Under the pieces are notes generated by a model. It was not told where the DNA came from, did not search any database, and worked only from the letters and a program-made list of their open reading frames with translations. This document shows, one piece after another, positions 36,073 to 46,725 of a stretch of DNA of 64,000 nt. The position numbers and the translations under genes were made by a program. Origin of the DNA: Terriglobia bacterium (GTDB lineage Bacteria > Acidobacteriota > Terriglobia > Bryobacterales > Bryobacteraceae); the NCBI GenBank assembly GCA_021325235.1, contig JAJPHN010000044.1, positions 234,315 to 298,314 on the forward strand, in the 5' to 3' direction. Numbering within the stretch: position 1 is the first letter of the stretch; each line of letters begins with the position of its first letter.

Positions 36073-38184
36073 ATGGTGACGACACCCGTACAGGCAATCG
36101 CTCGGCGCGGCCGATTACTTGCGGTCCCGCCGGAACTGGATCGCGAAAAGCTGATCCGCGCATTTCGGACGATGTACCTGTCGCGCTGCCTGGATGACCG
36201 TGAAATCTTGCTCAAGCGCCAGAGCAAAATCTTCTTTCAGATCAGCGGGGCGGGGCACGAAGCGGTGCAGATTGCTGCCAGCATGGTGCTGCGAAAGGGT
36301 GTGGATTGGGTCGTTCCGTATTATCGCGATCGCGCCTTGATGCTCAGTCTTGGAATGACGCCCGAAGACATGCTGTTGCAGGCAGTGGGCGCGGCTCGTG
36401 ATCCGAGTTCCGGCGGCCGGCAGATGCCGTCACACTGGTCGTCGAAGGAGCTGCACGTACTAAGCGGATCGTCGCCAACCGGCACGCAGTTTTTGCACGC
36501 CGCCGGATGCGCCCATGCAAGACGATATCTCAACCCGGAGAGCGACGAAATCACGCTGGCGTGCTCGGGTGAAGGCGCAACCAGCAGCGGCGAATTCTGG
36601 GAATTCATGAACATTGCCTGCCTCGACCGGCTGCCGCTTTTGGTGCTCATCGAGGACAACGGCTACGCCATTTCGGTTCCAGTAGAGCGGCAGACGCCCG
36701 GCGGAAATATTTCGCGCCTGCTCGAAGGTTTCCCTGGGCTGCTGCGGCTCGAGGTGGACGGCACAGATTTCGTCGAATCGTACTCCGTGCTGAAGCACGC
36801 GGCGGAGTATTGCCGGGCTGGCCACGGCCCGGCACTCGTGCATGCTTCGGTGATACGGCCGTATTCGCATTCGCTTTCTGATGACGAGCGCGCGTACAAA
36901 CCGGCTGAAGAACGGGCGCGTGAGGCGGCGCGCGATCCGCTGAAGACGTTTCCGGAATGGCTGGTGCAGGAGGGCTATCTGGGCCGGCAGGCGCTGGACG
37001 AGCTCATGCGCGCTGTAGACGCGGAAGTGGCGGAAGTTTCGCAGCACGTCCTGCGAGAGCCGGCGCCGGAACGCGGTTCGGCCTACCGCTACTTATATTC
37101 GCCGCAGGTAGATCCGTGTGGGCCAGAGTTTGACTCGCAGCCTGCTTTCCGCGGCGAGCCGCGCACCATGATCGATTCGATCAACCAGACGCTTGCCGAA
37201 GAAATGCGGCGAGATCAGCGCATTATCGTCTTTGGCGAGGACGTGGCCGATTGCAGCCGCGAACAGTTTTTGTCCGAAGTGAAAGGCAAAGGCGGCGTCT
37301 TTAAGGCCACAGCCGGACTGCAGCGCGAATTCGGAGCCGCGCGGTGTTTCAATACACCCATTGCGGAAGCCGGGATTGTCGGTCGGGCGATTGGTCTGGC
37401 GGCACGCGGGCTGAAACCGATGGCCGAGATTCAATTCTTCGATTACATCTGGCCGGCGATGATGCAGATCCGCGATGAGCTGGCGACTATGCGCTGGCGC
37501 TCCAATAACGAGTTCGGCGCTCCGGTGGTGATCCGTGTGCCCATCGGCGGATATCTCACAGGTGGAGCGATTTATCACAGCCAGTGCGGCGAAGTAACGT
37601 TCACACACATTCCGGGCTTGCGCGTCGTGTTTCCATCGAACGCTCTCGATGCCTGCGGCCTTTTGCGAACCGCGATTCGCTGCGATGATCCGGTGCTCTT
37701 CCTGGAGCACAAGAAGCTGTATCGCGAGCCCTACAACCGCGCGCCACATCCGGGCGAAGACTATACGATTCCGTTCGGCCAGGCCAAGACCGTGAAGCTT
37801 GGCGACGATCTCACGATCGTGACCTATGGCGCACTTGTCCAGAAGTCACTCCAGGCAGCCTTGCAGATTGAGCAGCGGCGGCCCAATGTTTCGGTCGAGG
37901 TGATCGACCTGCGTACTCTCTCACCCTACGATTGGGATGCCATTCGCGAATCGGTGCGAAAAACGAGCCGTGTGCTGATCGCGCACGAAGACACGCTCTC
38001 CTGGGGCTACGGCGCCGAGCTGGCGGCGCGAATTGCCAACGAGCTGTTTACAGATTTGGACGCACCTGTGGGGCGTGTGGGCGCTCTCGATACGTGGGTG
38101 GCGTACAACCCGCAGCTCGAGGACGAGATTTTGCCGCAAGTGTCGGACTTGGTGCGCGAGGCCGAGCGGCTACTGGCTTTCTGA
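36073..38184 (+). CDS. 2-oxoacid dehydrogenase E1, fused alpha and beta subunits
   Basis: 703 residues. Residues 20-345 are an E1-alpha domain with the thiamine diphosphate motif region [20 protein letters not shown] through IEDN (about 165-196). Residues 365-703 are an E1-beta domain ([45 protein letters not shown]). The fused layout is common for branched-chain-type or pyruvate E1 in Acidobacteriota and Bacteroidota. The substrate (pyruvate or branched-chain 2-oxoacid) cannot be fixed; no E2 or E3 gene is adjacent. The 3' end overlaps the convergent MFS gene by 15 bases. Confidence 0.92.
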   Translation: MVTTPVQAIARRGRLLAVPPELDREKLIRAFRTMYLSRCLDDREILLKRQSKIFFQISGAGHEAVQIAASMVLRKGVDWVVPYYRDRALMLSLGMTPEDMLLQAVGAARDPSSGGRQMPSHWSSKELHVLSGSSPTGTQFLHAAGCAHARRYLNPESDEITLACSGEGATSSGEFWEFMNIACLDRLPLLVLIEDNGYAISVPVERQTPGGNISRLLEGFPGLLRLEVDGTDFVESYSVLKHAAEYCRAGHGPALVHASVIRPYSHSLSDDERAYKPAEERAREAARDPLKTFPEWLVQEGYLGRQALDELMRAVDAEVAEVSQHVLREPAPERGSAYRYLYSPQVDPCGPEFDSQPAFRGEPRTMIDSINQTLAEEMRRDQRIIVFGEDVADCSREQFLSEVKGKGGVFKATAGLQREFGAARCFNTPIAEAGIVGRAIGLAARGLKPMAEIQFFDYIWPAMMQIRDELATMRWRSNNEFGAPVVIRVPIGGYLTGGAIYHSQCGEVTFTHIPGLRVVFPSNALDACGLLRTAIRCDDPVLFLEHKKLYREPYNRAPHPGEDYTIPFGQAKTVKLGDDLTIVTYGALVQKSLQAALQIEQRRPNVSVEVIDLRTLSPYDWDAIRESVRKTSRVLIAHEDTLSWGYGAELAARIANELFTDLDAPVGRVGALDTWVAYNPQLEDEILPQVSDLVREAERLLAF

Positions 38185-39390
38185 ACGGGTCTCCTTCAAT
38201 CCAAACAGCACCAGTGCGCTCGCCAGAAGCGGCAGCGTAGCCAGCCAGATCACCTGCGAGTAGAGGTTGTGATCGCCCATCGTACCGATCAGAGGCGAGA
38301 TCACCATCTGAAGAACGCCGAACGAAGCTGTGAGCGCCGCGATTGCAAGACCGGAGCGCTCCGCGCCGTACAAATCGATGGGTAGAGCGTAAATATTCAC
38401 GCTGCCAGCCAGGCTGAAGAAGTAGCTGATCGAAATGCCGGCCGTGGCCCAAGCCGCGTCAGGCGCGAGCGGCAGAAGCAGAGCGAAAAGTGAGCAGATG
38501 CTCGCGAGCAGAACCGCCCGCCGGCGCGCGGCGATGGCACCGAAGCGCTTTCTCATCCAGCGCAGCGAAAGCCATCCTCCAAAAAAGCCGCCCAGGTTCG
38601 AGACAAGCGGTGGAATCCAGACATAACGCGGCGTGGCTGCAAGGGGAATGTGGCTGACATGCACAAGATACAGCGTGGTCCAGTTCGACCAGAGCGAATA
38701 GCCGCTCATCCAGAGCAGATTGGCTGCGATCAGAAGCAAGAGATTCCGGTCCGCGAGAATGCTGAATTTCGATACTCTTGTTTTGGCGAGGGCGAGTTCC
38801 TGTTCCGCGTAGCGGGCGGGAATGGCGCGATTGACAACCAGCCAGAGCGGGATCCATAGAAGACCGAGCAGCCCGTTGATTACGAATGGCTCGCGCCAAC
38901 TGTGGCGGATGGCGAATGCGACCCAGAGCGGGCCAATGATTCCGGCAAGACTCAGTCCGACCTGATTCACGGCTGCACCCAGGGCGCGCTCTTCCGGCTT
39001 GAGATAAATGCCATTGAGCTTGCCGACGGCTGGAACTCCCGCCGACTCGCCTATTCCGAGCGCGGCACGCGCCATGCCGAGACCGGGAAAACTGTTCACG
39101 ATGCCATGTCCAATAGCGGCCAGCGACCACCAGCCGACTGCGCCGGAGATCGTGCGGTTGATTCCGAAGCGATCGAGGAACCAGCCGCAGAGCAGGGAAC
39201 TGGCGGCATAAGCGATCGAAAATGCGGAGATCAGCAAGCCGTAGTGCGTTTGATTGAAATGCAGATCGGTCATGACGAGCGGCGCGAGCAACGCCAGCAG
39301 GTTGCGATCGAGATAATTCAGAGTTGACGAGACGACAAAAATGCAGACAGCGAACCAGCGTAGCGAGAAACTGGAAGGATAAGAGCGCAA
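38170..39390 (-). CDS. Major facilitator superfamily transporter (ACS-like)
   Basis: About 406 residues with twelve predicted transmembrane helices. The early stretch [42 protein letters not shown] and [14 protein letters not shown] resemble the anion:cation symporter (ACS) family of sugar-acid transporters. The substrate is unknown. The start is uncertain: I give the TTG at 39390 ([14 protein letters not shown] follows). A GTG at 39408 would overlap the divergent peptidase gene. Residues encoded further upstream look noncoding. Confidence 0.88.
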   Translation of the reverse strand: MRSYPSSFSLRWFAVCIFVVSSTLNYLDRNLLALLAPLVMTDLHFNQTHYGLLISAFSIAYAASSLLCGWFLDRFGINRTISGAVGWWSLAAIGHGIVNSFPGLGMARAALGIGESAGVPAVGKLNGIYLKPEERALGAAVNQVGLSLAGIIGPLWVAFAIRHSWREPFVINGLLGLLWIPLWLVVNRAIPARYAEQELALAKTRVSKFSILADRNLLLLIAANLLWMSGYSLWSNWTTLYLVHVSHIPLAATPRYVWIPPLVSNLGGFFGGWLSLRWMRKRFGAIAARRRAVLLASICSLFALLLPLAPDAAWATAGISISYFFSLAGSVNIYALPIDLYGAERSGLAIAALTASFGVLQMVISPLIGTMGDHNLYSQVIWLATLPLLASALVLFGLKETRSESQ

Positions 39391-39396
39391 ACAACT

Positions 39397-40482
39397 ATGA
39401 TGGGGCACAGAGTTGGCCGGCGTGCTTTCCTGGGCTCGGTGGCCGCCGCTGCGGCAATCGATGGACAGAACGTCTCGGGCGGCGAGGGCGAGGGGGCGAT
39501 CACGGATGTCGGCGGAATCCGGGTCGGGCATTTCACCGATAAACGCAAGCCGACCGGATGTACGGTCGTACTTTTCGATCACGGCGCCGTAGCGGGAGTG
39601 GATGTGCGCGGCGCAGCACCCGGAACGCGCGAGACCGATCTGCTGAATCCGATGAATACTGTCGAGCGGGTGAACGCCATCGTGCTCTCGGGCGGCAGCG
39701 CCTTTGGGCTCGATACGGCCTCGGGCGTTATGCGCTATCTCGAGGAGAACCGGCAGGGCTACCGAGTGGGTTCCCTGGTCGTGCCGATTGTGCCCGCGGC
39801 CATCCTGTTCGATTTGAATATCGGCGACGCACGAATCCGGCCGGATGCCGAAGCGGGTTACGCTGCCTGCCGCGAAGCCACTGCCGAACGTGTGCAGGAA
39901 GGAACCGTCGGTGCGGGCGCAGGCGCCACGGTCGGCAAATTTTTCGGGATGCGATCGGCCATGAAAGGCGGTATCGGCATGGCCAGCGTGCGCGCGGGCG
40001 GCACGGAACTAGTGGTGGGCGCGATTGTCGCTGTAAATGCGGCCGGCGATGTCTATGACGAACGCGGAAAAATCATCGCCGGTGCTCTCACGAACGATGG
40101 ACAGCAATTCCTGGATACGATTGCACAGATTTCAAGCGGAGCGATGATCGAGAACGCAGCGACCCATCCCGGCGCGAATACCACGATTGGCGTGGTAGCG
40201 ACGAATGCCGCTCTGAACAAGACGCAGATGGCCAAGGTTGCGCAGATGGCGCACGACGGCTTGGCCCGCAGTGTGAATCCGGTACACACGGCCGCTGATG
40301 GCGACACGATTTTTGCGGCCTCGACCGGCAGTATCCGGCTCCGGGCGGATACCACGACCGTCGGCGTGCTGGCAGCTGAGGCCATGGCGCGCGCCGTTCG
40401 CCGAGCCGTGCGAAGCGCGACGAGTATTCCAGGTTTTGTAGCTCATCGCGATCTGCCGCGAGAGTTACGCGAGCCGCGCTGA
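39397..40482 (+). CDS. P1 (S58/DmpA-like) family peptidase with Tat-type leader
   Basis: 361 residues. The N-terminus has a twin-arginine-like motif GRRAFLGSVAAAAAI. The body matches the P1/DmpA/BapA fold of N-terminal nucleophile aminopeptidases: ITDVGGIRVGHFTD, GCTVVLFDHGAVAGVDVRGAAPGTRETDLL, LSGGSAFGLDTASGVMRYLEE, GTVGAGAGATVGKFFGMRSAMKGG, and the self-cleavage region HPGANTTIGVVATNAALNKTQ, where Thr is the likely nucleophile. It ends 8 bases before the convergent kinase gene. Almost no space separates it from the divergent MFS gene, so their promoters lie inside each other's 5' region. Confidence 0.9.
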   Translation: MMGHRVGRRAFLGSVAAAAAIDGQNVSGGEGEGAITDVGGIRVGHFTDKRKPTGCTVVLFDHGAVAGVDVRGAAPGTRETDLLNPMNTVERVNAIVLSGGSAFGLDTASGVMRYLEENRQGYRVGSLVVPIVPAAILFDLNIGDARIRPDAEAGYAACREATAERVQEGTVGAGAGATVGKFFGMRSAMKGGIGMASVRAGGTELVVGAIVAVNAAGDVYDERGKIIAGALTNDGQQFLDTIAQISSGAMIENAATHPGANTTIGVVATNAALNKTQMAKVAQMAHDGLARSVNPVHTAADGDTIFAASTGSIRLRADTTTVGVLAAEAMARAVRRAVRSATSIPGFVAHRDLPRELREPR

Positions 40483-40490
40483 ATGGTTCG

Positions 40491-42116
40491 CTACCAGCGG
40501 ATGGTGCGAGCGTCGAAACCGTCGGCTTCGACATTCACCCGCTCGTGATGTTCGAGCGCGCCGCGCGTCAGCACGATCTGGTGAATACCGGGCGAGAGAT
40601 GGAGTGTAATCGGCGTCTGACCATAGAGCTGTCCATCCACGCTTACGCTTGCGCCGTTGGGAATCGAGGTGAGTACAAGCGTTCCGCTGCTGCGTTCGAG
40701 GGGGATGTATAGAGTTCTGGTCTCCGGCAAATTGAAGATTCGCCGCGCTGTTGCGTAGCCGTTTAGCTGCGCTGTCAAGGTATGGCGTCCAGTTGTCAGC
40801 GCCATCGTGCACGGCGAATTGCAGCTTGCATCCGACCGGCCGTCCACCACAATATGAGCGCCCGATGGCTCGCTGACCAGATCGACATCGGCAGTGCTGA
40901 TGCCGAGTTGTGCGCCCGAACTTGCCGGAACGATGACCCCGCGCGGGCGAGAAACTGACGCTGGTGCAGCAGCAGGCGGTCTGGCTTCGGACGCCGCACG
41001 CTTAGGCGCGGCAGACGCCGGAGCCTTTGCAGCGGAGGACGCCGGCTGTGTTGTTTGTGCCGGTGCCGGAGCCGGCGGCGGAGTGGCGGGTGCTGATTTC
41101 GTTTCCAGTACCTGCACCGGCACGCTCTGTCCCGAATTCAACCGAACGATGAAAACAGCCGCGGCTGCCACTGCGAAACAGAGTACGACAACCAGCGCCA
41201 GCTTCCTGGAACTGCTTCCCGCAGCAGGCGACGGTTCGGGCGGCTCGCCCACCAGAACAGTCGTTCTGCCGGGTGCCGGCTCATTCTCGGCAAGGGCAAT
41301 GGAGAGTGCACCCACGAAATCGCTGACCGAAGGAAAACGATCCCCTGGGCGTTTCGCCAGTGCGCGTGCGAGCACTTTGTTCACTGTCGAGCTAAGCGCC
41401 GGATTGATGTTGCTGATCGCGCGCGGTTCCTCCGAGCAGATCTTGTGCAACAAGCCCGGAACGCTCTCGGCCTCGAACGGTTTGCGTCCACAGAGTGCCT
41501 GGTACGCGACAACTCCCAATGCGAACTGATCCGCGCGATCGCCAACCGCGGTGCCTTCGATCTGCTCGGGAGCCATATAGCTCGGCGTGCCGATCAAAGT
41601 ACCGGAATGAGTCGTCTCCTGCGAAATCGGTTTGGCAATCCCGAAATCCGTAATCTTTGCCGAGCGCGGAGTTTCTCCGGAACTGGCTGTAATCAGGATA
41701 TTCGCGGGCTTCACATCCCGATGGATGATGCCTTTTCGATGCGCATAATCGAGCGCCTCAGCGACCTGACGTAGCCACACCAGCAGCTCGCCGCGATCGG
41801 GCAGCTGCACGTTGGCGAGCATCTCCGCGAGCGACGAACCCGCTACGTACTCCATCACGATATAGGCGAAATCGTTTTCGTGCAGAACATCGAACACCGT
41901 GACGATATGCGGATGCGAAAGCGTGCCGGCTGCCTGAGCTTCGCGCAGCAGCCGGTCGGTTACTCGTTCGCGCTCGGCGGAATCCGTGACGGTGGTCAGA
42001 TGAATGGTCTTGATCGCGACCGTGCGGCCCAGTGTAGGATCGTGCGCTTTGTACACGATTCCCATCGCGCCGCGGCCGATTTCGGACTCGATCTGATAAC
42101 GGCCCACCGACTGCAC
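40491..42116 (-). CDS. Membrane Ser/Thr protein kinase with PEGA domains
   Basis: 541 residues: a Hanks-type kinase domain (GRGAMGIVYKA loop, Lys36 in VAIK, catalytic HRDVKPANI at 132-140, DFG 157-159, APE in YMAPEQIEG), a transmembrane helix near 305-326, a Pro/Ala-rich spacer (340-400) and two C-terminal PEGA beta domains (VSEPSGAHIVVDG, LTSIPNGASVSVDGQLYGQTPIT). The PEGA part is outside the membrane and the kinase inside. Such kinases are abundant in Acidobacteriota and Myxococcota. Targets are unknown. It is divergent from guaB. Confidence 0.95.
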   Translation of the reverse strand: MQSVGRYQIESEIGRGAMGIVYKAHDPTLGRTVAIKTIHLTTVTDSAERERVTDRLLREAQAAGTLSHPHIVTVFDVLHENDFAYIVMEYVAGSSLAEMLANVQLPDRGELLVWLRQVAEALDYAHRKGIIHRDVKPANILITASSGETPRSAKITDFGIAKPISQETTHSGTLIGTPSYMAPEQIEGTAVGDRADQFALGVVAYQALCGRKPFEAESVPGLLHKICSEEPRAISNINPALSSTVNKVLARALAKRPGDRFPSVSDFVGALSIALAENEPAPGRTTVLVGEPPEPSPAAGSSSRKLALVVVLCFAVAAAAVFIVRLNSGQSVPVQVLETKSAPATPPPAPAPAQTTQPASSAAKAPASAAPKRAASEARPPAAAPASVSRPRGVIVPASSGAQLGISTADVDLVSEPSGAHIVVDGRSDASCNSPCTMALTTGRHTLTAQLNGYATARRIFNLPETRTLYIPLERSSGTLVLTSIPNGASVSVDGQLYGQTPITLHLSPGIHQIVLTRGALEHHERVNVEADGFDARTIRW

Positions 42117-42190
42117 GGCTCTCAGTATAGCTTTGTAACATCTCTCCTAAGTGCCTAAAAACGCGGTGTCCGAGATGACTGTTAGGATGA

Positions 42191-43654
<1,464 letters not shown>

Positions 43655-43738
43655 GCGGCAGCGCACCCGCCCTCGAAAAGCGTTACTCACGATAATTACC
43701 AGTTCTGCGCGATACCCAATCGGCGTATCGTGTGAAAA

Positions 43739-45202
43739 GTGAGCCTGCTCGATGCTAGGAATCTCTGGCTGGCCCGCTTGCTGCTGGAGCGCGGGATTGC
43801 CGCCATCTGCCTCGTCGCCTTCGTCGTGGCGCTGAATCAGTTCAAACCTCTGCTCGGCGAACGTGGCTTGCTGCCGGTGCCGCTATTTGTGAAACAGGTG
43901 CCGTGGCGCGCATCGCCGAGCCTCTTCTACCTCTTTCCGCGCGACGCCGCATTCATTACCTTTGCCTGGATCGGCATTGTGCTCTCGTTGCTCTTGCTGA
44001 CCGGAATTGCAACCCGCTACACATGGTCGAATGTTCTGGCCTGGCTTGCGATTTACCTGATCTATTTGTCCTTCGTCAACGTTGGCCAGACGTTTTACGC
44101 TTTCGGCTGGGAATCGATCCTGCTCGAGTGTGCGTTTTTCGCCATGTTTCTCGGCGGCTCCCGGGTTGTCCCGCAAGCCATACCGATCTGGCTCTTCCGC
44201 TGGCTGCTGTTTCGCATCATGTTCGGCGCAGGGCTCATCAAGTTGCGCGGCGATTCCTGCTGGCGCGACCTGACCTGCCTCGATTACCACTATGAAACCC
44301 AGCCCATGCCCAATCCGTTGAGCTGGTATCTGCACTGGTCGCCGCACTGGATGAATAAAGGCGGCGTACTGTTCAATCACTTTGCCGAACTGATCGTTCC
44401 GTTTTTCTATTTCCTACCGCAACCATTTGCGGGGATCGCCGGAGTCCTTACGATCGCGTTTCAGCTTTCCATCGTTATCAGCGGGAATCTATCGTGGCTG
44501 AACTGGCTTACTCTCATACTCGCGTTCTCTACCTTCGATACGAAATTTTTCGCCGCTTTGACCAACCTCACGCCCTCGTTTGAGGCTGTCTCGCCGGCGG
44601 CGGTTATCGTCAACTACGTTCTGCTTATCGCGGTAGCCTTGCTGAGTGTTCCAGTGGTCACGAACATGCTCTCGGCGCGCCAGATTATGAACACCAGCTT
44701 CAATACCTTACATCTGGTCGGCACGTATGGCGCTTTCGGGAGTATCACGCGCACCCGATACGAAGTGATCGTCGAGGGTACCGACGACGCAGCGGTTACG
44801 CCGAGCACGCAATGGCGCGAGTACCAGTTCAAAGGCAAACCAGGAGATCTCGCGTTTACCCCTCCGCAGATCGCCCCCTATCACTTGAGGCTGGATTGGC
44901 TGATGTGGTTTGCGGCCATGTCGAGCTATCAAGACTATCCATGGTTCGTGAATTTTGTTGCGAAACTGCTGGAGGGCGACCGCGACGTGCTCGGGCTGCT
45001 TCGCGTAAATCCGTTTCCACAACGACCGCCTCGCCAGGTCCGCGCGCTTTTGTACGAGTACCACTTCACGACTCCGGAAGAGCATCGCAAAACGGGGCTA
45101 TGGTGGCGCCGAACGCTGGTGGGATCGTATTTCCCCGCGGTGTCACTCGATACGCCCGGTTTCCGGCAGGTGCTCAAGCTGCAAGGGTGGCTCAGTCAGT
45201 AA
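43739..45202 (+). CDS. Lipase maturation factor family membrane protein
   Basis: 487 residues from a GTG at 43739. The first 320 residues hold multiple transmembrane helices, with GWESILLECAFFAMFLG and RIMFGAGLIKLRGDSCWRDLTCLDYHYETQPMPNPLSWYLHWSP, the signature of the lipase maturation factor (LMF1) family. The soluble C-terminal part has YEVIVEG, WREYQFKGKPGD and APYHLRLDWLMWFAA. LMF1 helps lipases fold in the animal ER; the bacterial role is not settled. It follows guaB by 84 bases and may be independent. Confidence 0.93.
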   Translation: MSLLDARNLWLARLLLERGIAAICLVAFVVALNQFKPLLGERGLLPVPLFVKQVPWRASPSLFYLFPRDAAFITFAWIGIVLSLLLLTGIATRYTWSNVLAWLAIYLIYLSFVNVGQTFYAFGWESILLECAFFAMFLGGSRVVPQAIPIWLFRWLLFRIMFGAGLIKLRGDSCWRDLTCLDYHYETQPMPNPLSWYLHWSPHWMNKGGVLFNHFAELIVPFFYFLPQPFAGIAGVLTIAFQLSIVISGNLSWLNWLTLILAFSTFDTKFFAALTNLTPSFEAVSPAAVIVNYVLLIAVALLSVPVVTNMLSARQIMNTSFNTLHLVGTYGAFGSITRTRYEVIVEGTDDAAVTPSTQWREYQFKGKPGDLAFTPPQIAPYHLRLDWLMWFAAMSSYQDYPWFVNFVAKLLEGDRDVLGLLRVNPFPQRPPRQVRALLYEYHFTTPEEHRKTGLWWRRTLVGSYFPAVSLDTPGFRQVLKLQGWLSQ

Positions 45203-45232
45203 CCGATACGCCTTGTAGCCAGTCCACTTGAT

Positions 45233-45508
45233 ATGAGATCGGTCGCCACAATGGTCCTCGCTGCCAGCCTGATTACGCCCGCTTTTGCTCTGCAAAATCC
45301 GCAGCAGCAACCGACTAGTAATCCGGATGCTGCCAAGCAGCATCAGTCCAATCCGCCTTCCCCGGGTACCGGAACTTCACAACAGCAGTCCGACGTTCCC
45401 GGCCAGCAGCCTGATACCAAGAGTCCCGATATGGGCTCTCAGCGCCACCATACTGGAAAGAAGAAGAGCAAGAAGGCTAAATCGACGGCAAACTCTTCAA
45501 CGATCTAA
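45233..45508 (+). CDS. Small secreted Gln/Pro/Lys-rich protein
   Basis: 91 residues: a signal peptide (MRSVATMVLAASLITPAFA) and a mature part of low complexity rich in Gln, Pro, Ser and Thr, ending in a basic cluster (GKKKSKKAKS). No domain is recognisable. It follows the LMF1-like gene by 30 bases. Similar short signal-peptide proteins with disordered tails are frequent in Acidobacteriota, usually without known function. Confidence 0.6.
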   Translation: MRSVATMVLAASLITPAFALQNPQQQPTSNPDAAKQHQSNPPSPGTGTSQQQSDVPGQQPDTKSPDMGSQRHHTGKKKSKKAKSTANSSTI

Positions 45509-45535
45509 AGAAGTCCGCTGGATTTGCCGAAATAA

Positions 45536-45658
45536 CCTACGGTAAGACTCTCGGCTTGAAAGGAACCGGCTAAGCGATCGCCGCGCTGCCACCAGAGGCG
45601 GCAAGTGATCGACTGGGGGAAGTGAGCCCCCAGCCTTTCAATTCCTACTTGCCGTAGG
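45536..45658 (+). ncRNA. Unidentified compact structured RNA
   Basis: The plus strand folds by eye as nested helices. P1 is CCTACGGTAAG (45536-45546) with CTTGCCGTAGG (45648-45658), 11 pairs including one G-U. P2 is TTGAAAGG (45556-45563) with CCTTTCAA (45634-45641). Inside P2 lie two hairpins: P3, CGATC (45575-45579) with GATCG (45607-45611) continued by GCTGCC/GGCGGC around ACCAGA; and P4, CTGGGGG (45613-45619) with CCCCCAG (45627-45633). The 3' arm of P1 runs into a perfect ribosome binding site, so P1 could mask it. I do not recognise a known riboswitch or sRNA class. The strand choice follows the ORF and hairpin that come after it. Confidence 0.6.
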
Positions 45659-45666
45659 AGGTGATC
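45656..45666 (+). promoter_or_regulatory. Perfect extended Shine-Dalgarno site
   Basis: AGGAGGTGATC is complementary to the whole 3' end of 16S rRNA (GATCACCTCCT). Its first three bases are part of the 3' arm of helix P1. A TTG start codon follows after four bases. This is the strongest ribosome binding site I see in the window. Confidence 0.7.
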
Positions 45667-45670
45667 TTAT

Positions 45671-45742
45671 TTGAACCTCTTACTGAAGGTGGTTTCCGTT
45701 TTCGGAACCATCGTGTTAAGGTTGCGGTGGAAACGCCGCTAG
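45671..45742 (+). CDS. TTG-started 23-residue hydrophobic/basic peptide
   Basis: The frame from TTG at 45671 reads MNLLLKVVSVFGTIVLRLRWKRR and stop: a hydrophobic helix of about 16 residues ending in a cluster of five basic residues in seven, like a small membrane-active or leader peptide. The perfect Shine-Dalgarno four bases upstream makes translation likely. It lies between the structured RNA and a terminator-like hairpin, so it could be the product of this unit (for example a type I toxin-like peptide) or a regulatory leader. Function unknown. Confidence 0.5.
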   Translation: MNLLLKVVSVFGTIVLRLRWKRR

Positions 45743-45752
45743 CCTTTCACAC

Positions 45753-45784
45753 AGAGGTCAGCGGTTAGCCCTCCGCTGTCCTCT
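45753..45784 (+). terminator. Terminator-like hairpin closing the small RNA unit
   Basis: AGAGGTCAGCGG (45753-45764) pairs with CCGCTGTCCTCT (45773-45784) except for one T-T mismatch, around an eight-base loop. It starts 10 bases after the stop of the 23-codon ORF. The following TCTAAATCC is only weakly T-rich. The remaining 98 bases to htpX show nothing else clear. Confidence 0.55.
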
Positions 45785-45882
45785 TCTAAATCCTACAACA
45801 CCCGCGCCTTCTCCAAAATAGCCCGCATCAACATTACCGGGCTACCTCAGTCAGTTTCGCGGGAAAATAACAGGCAGAATCT

Positions 45883-46725
45883 ATGAACGCCATCAAGACT
45901 GTACTCCTGCTCGGGCTATTAAGCGGCCTGATGCTCTTCCTGGGAGCTGCATTCGGAGGTCGCCAGGGACTCTACATCGGGCTGATTATCGCCATCGGCA
46001 TGAATTTTTTCAGCTATTTCTTCTCCGACAAGATGGCGCTGAGCATGTACGCAGCCCAGCCGATTACGCCCGAGCAGAACCCGGCAATCTACGGCCGTGT
46101 TTATCCCATTGTCGCGAGTCTCGCGCAGAGAATGAATATTCCGATGCCGAGGCTTTGGCTGATACCGGACAATTCTCCCAACGCTTTCGCTACGGGACGC
46201 AACCCGCAGCACGCTTCCGTTGCTTTTACCGCCGGCATCTTGAACACGATGTCCGATGCCGAGATCGAAGGTGTTGTGGCCCACGAGCTCGGGCACGTGC
46301 TCCATCGCGACATTCTGATCAGCTCCGTTGCGGCAACAATCGCCACTGCGATCACGTTTTTCTCTCGCATGGGCTTCTTTTTCGGGGGATCGCGCGACGA
46401 GGACGACCGTGGCGGCGGATGGAGCGGGATCCTGATGGTCATTCTCGCTCCGATCGCCGCTCTGATCATTCAGATGGCGATCTCCCGCAGCCGCGAATTC
46501 GACGCCGATGCCGCCTCCGCGAAATACACCGGCAATCCGAATCAGCTGATCTCGGCGCTTCAGAAACTGGATACGTATTCCCGCCGTATCCCGCTCGAAG
46601 CTACTCCCTCAACTGCACATCTCTTTATCATCCAGCCATTTACGGGCGAAAGCCTCATGCGGCTTTTTTCCTCGCACCCGCCGACCGCGGAACGCATCCG
46701 CCGGCTTGAGAGCTTACGTAGCTGA
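45883..46725 (+). CDS. htpX: Zinc metalloprotease HtpX
   Basis: 280 residues: two N-terminal transmembrane helices (about 5-25 and 30-48), a cytoplasmic M48 domain with the zinc motif HELGH (134-138), two further hydrophobic segments (about 145-165 and 175-195) and the third ligand in SREFDADAASAKYTG. HtpX degrades misfolded membrane proteins with FtsH. The 3' end overlaps the convergent membrane protein gene by 12 bases. Confidence 0.96.
   Translation: MNAIKTVLLLGLLSGLMLFLGAAFGGRQGLYIGLIIAIGMNFFSYFFSDKMALSMYAAQPITPEQNPAIYGRVYPIVASLAQRMNIPMPRLWLIPDNSPNAFATGRNPQHASVAFTAGILNTMSDAEIEGVVAHELGHVLHRDILISSVAATIATAITFFSRMGFFFGGSRDEDDRGGGWSGILMVILAPIAALIIQMAISRSREFDADAASAKYTGNPNQLISALQKLDTYSRRIPLEATPSTAHLFIIQPFTGESLMRLFSSHPPTAERIRRLESLRS

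Noticed and set aside
35960..36163. N-terminal extension of citrate synthase by 68 residues
   Set aside because: The added part is Arg/Pro/Ser-rich without family counterpart and would overlap the divergent E1 start; the ATG at 35959 fits the family length.
45536..45658. Identity of the structured RNA as 6S RNA or a SRP RNA
   Set aside because: There is no GGAAGGAAGC-type SRP loop, and the two-hairpin junction inside P2 does not give the long rod with central bubble typical of 6S RNA.
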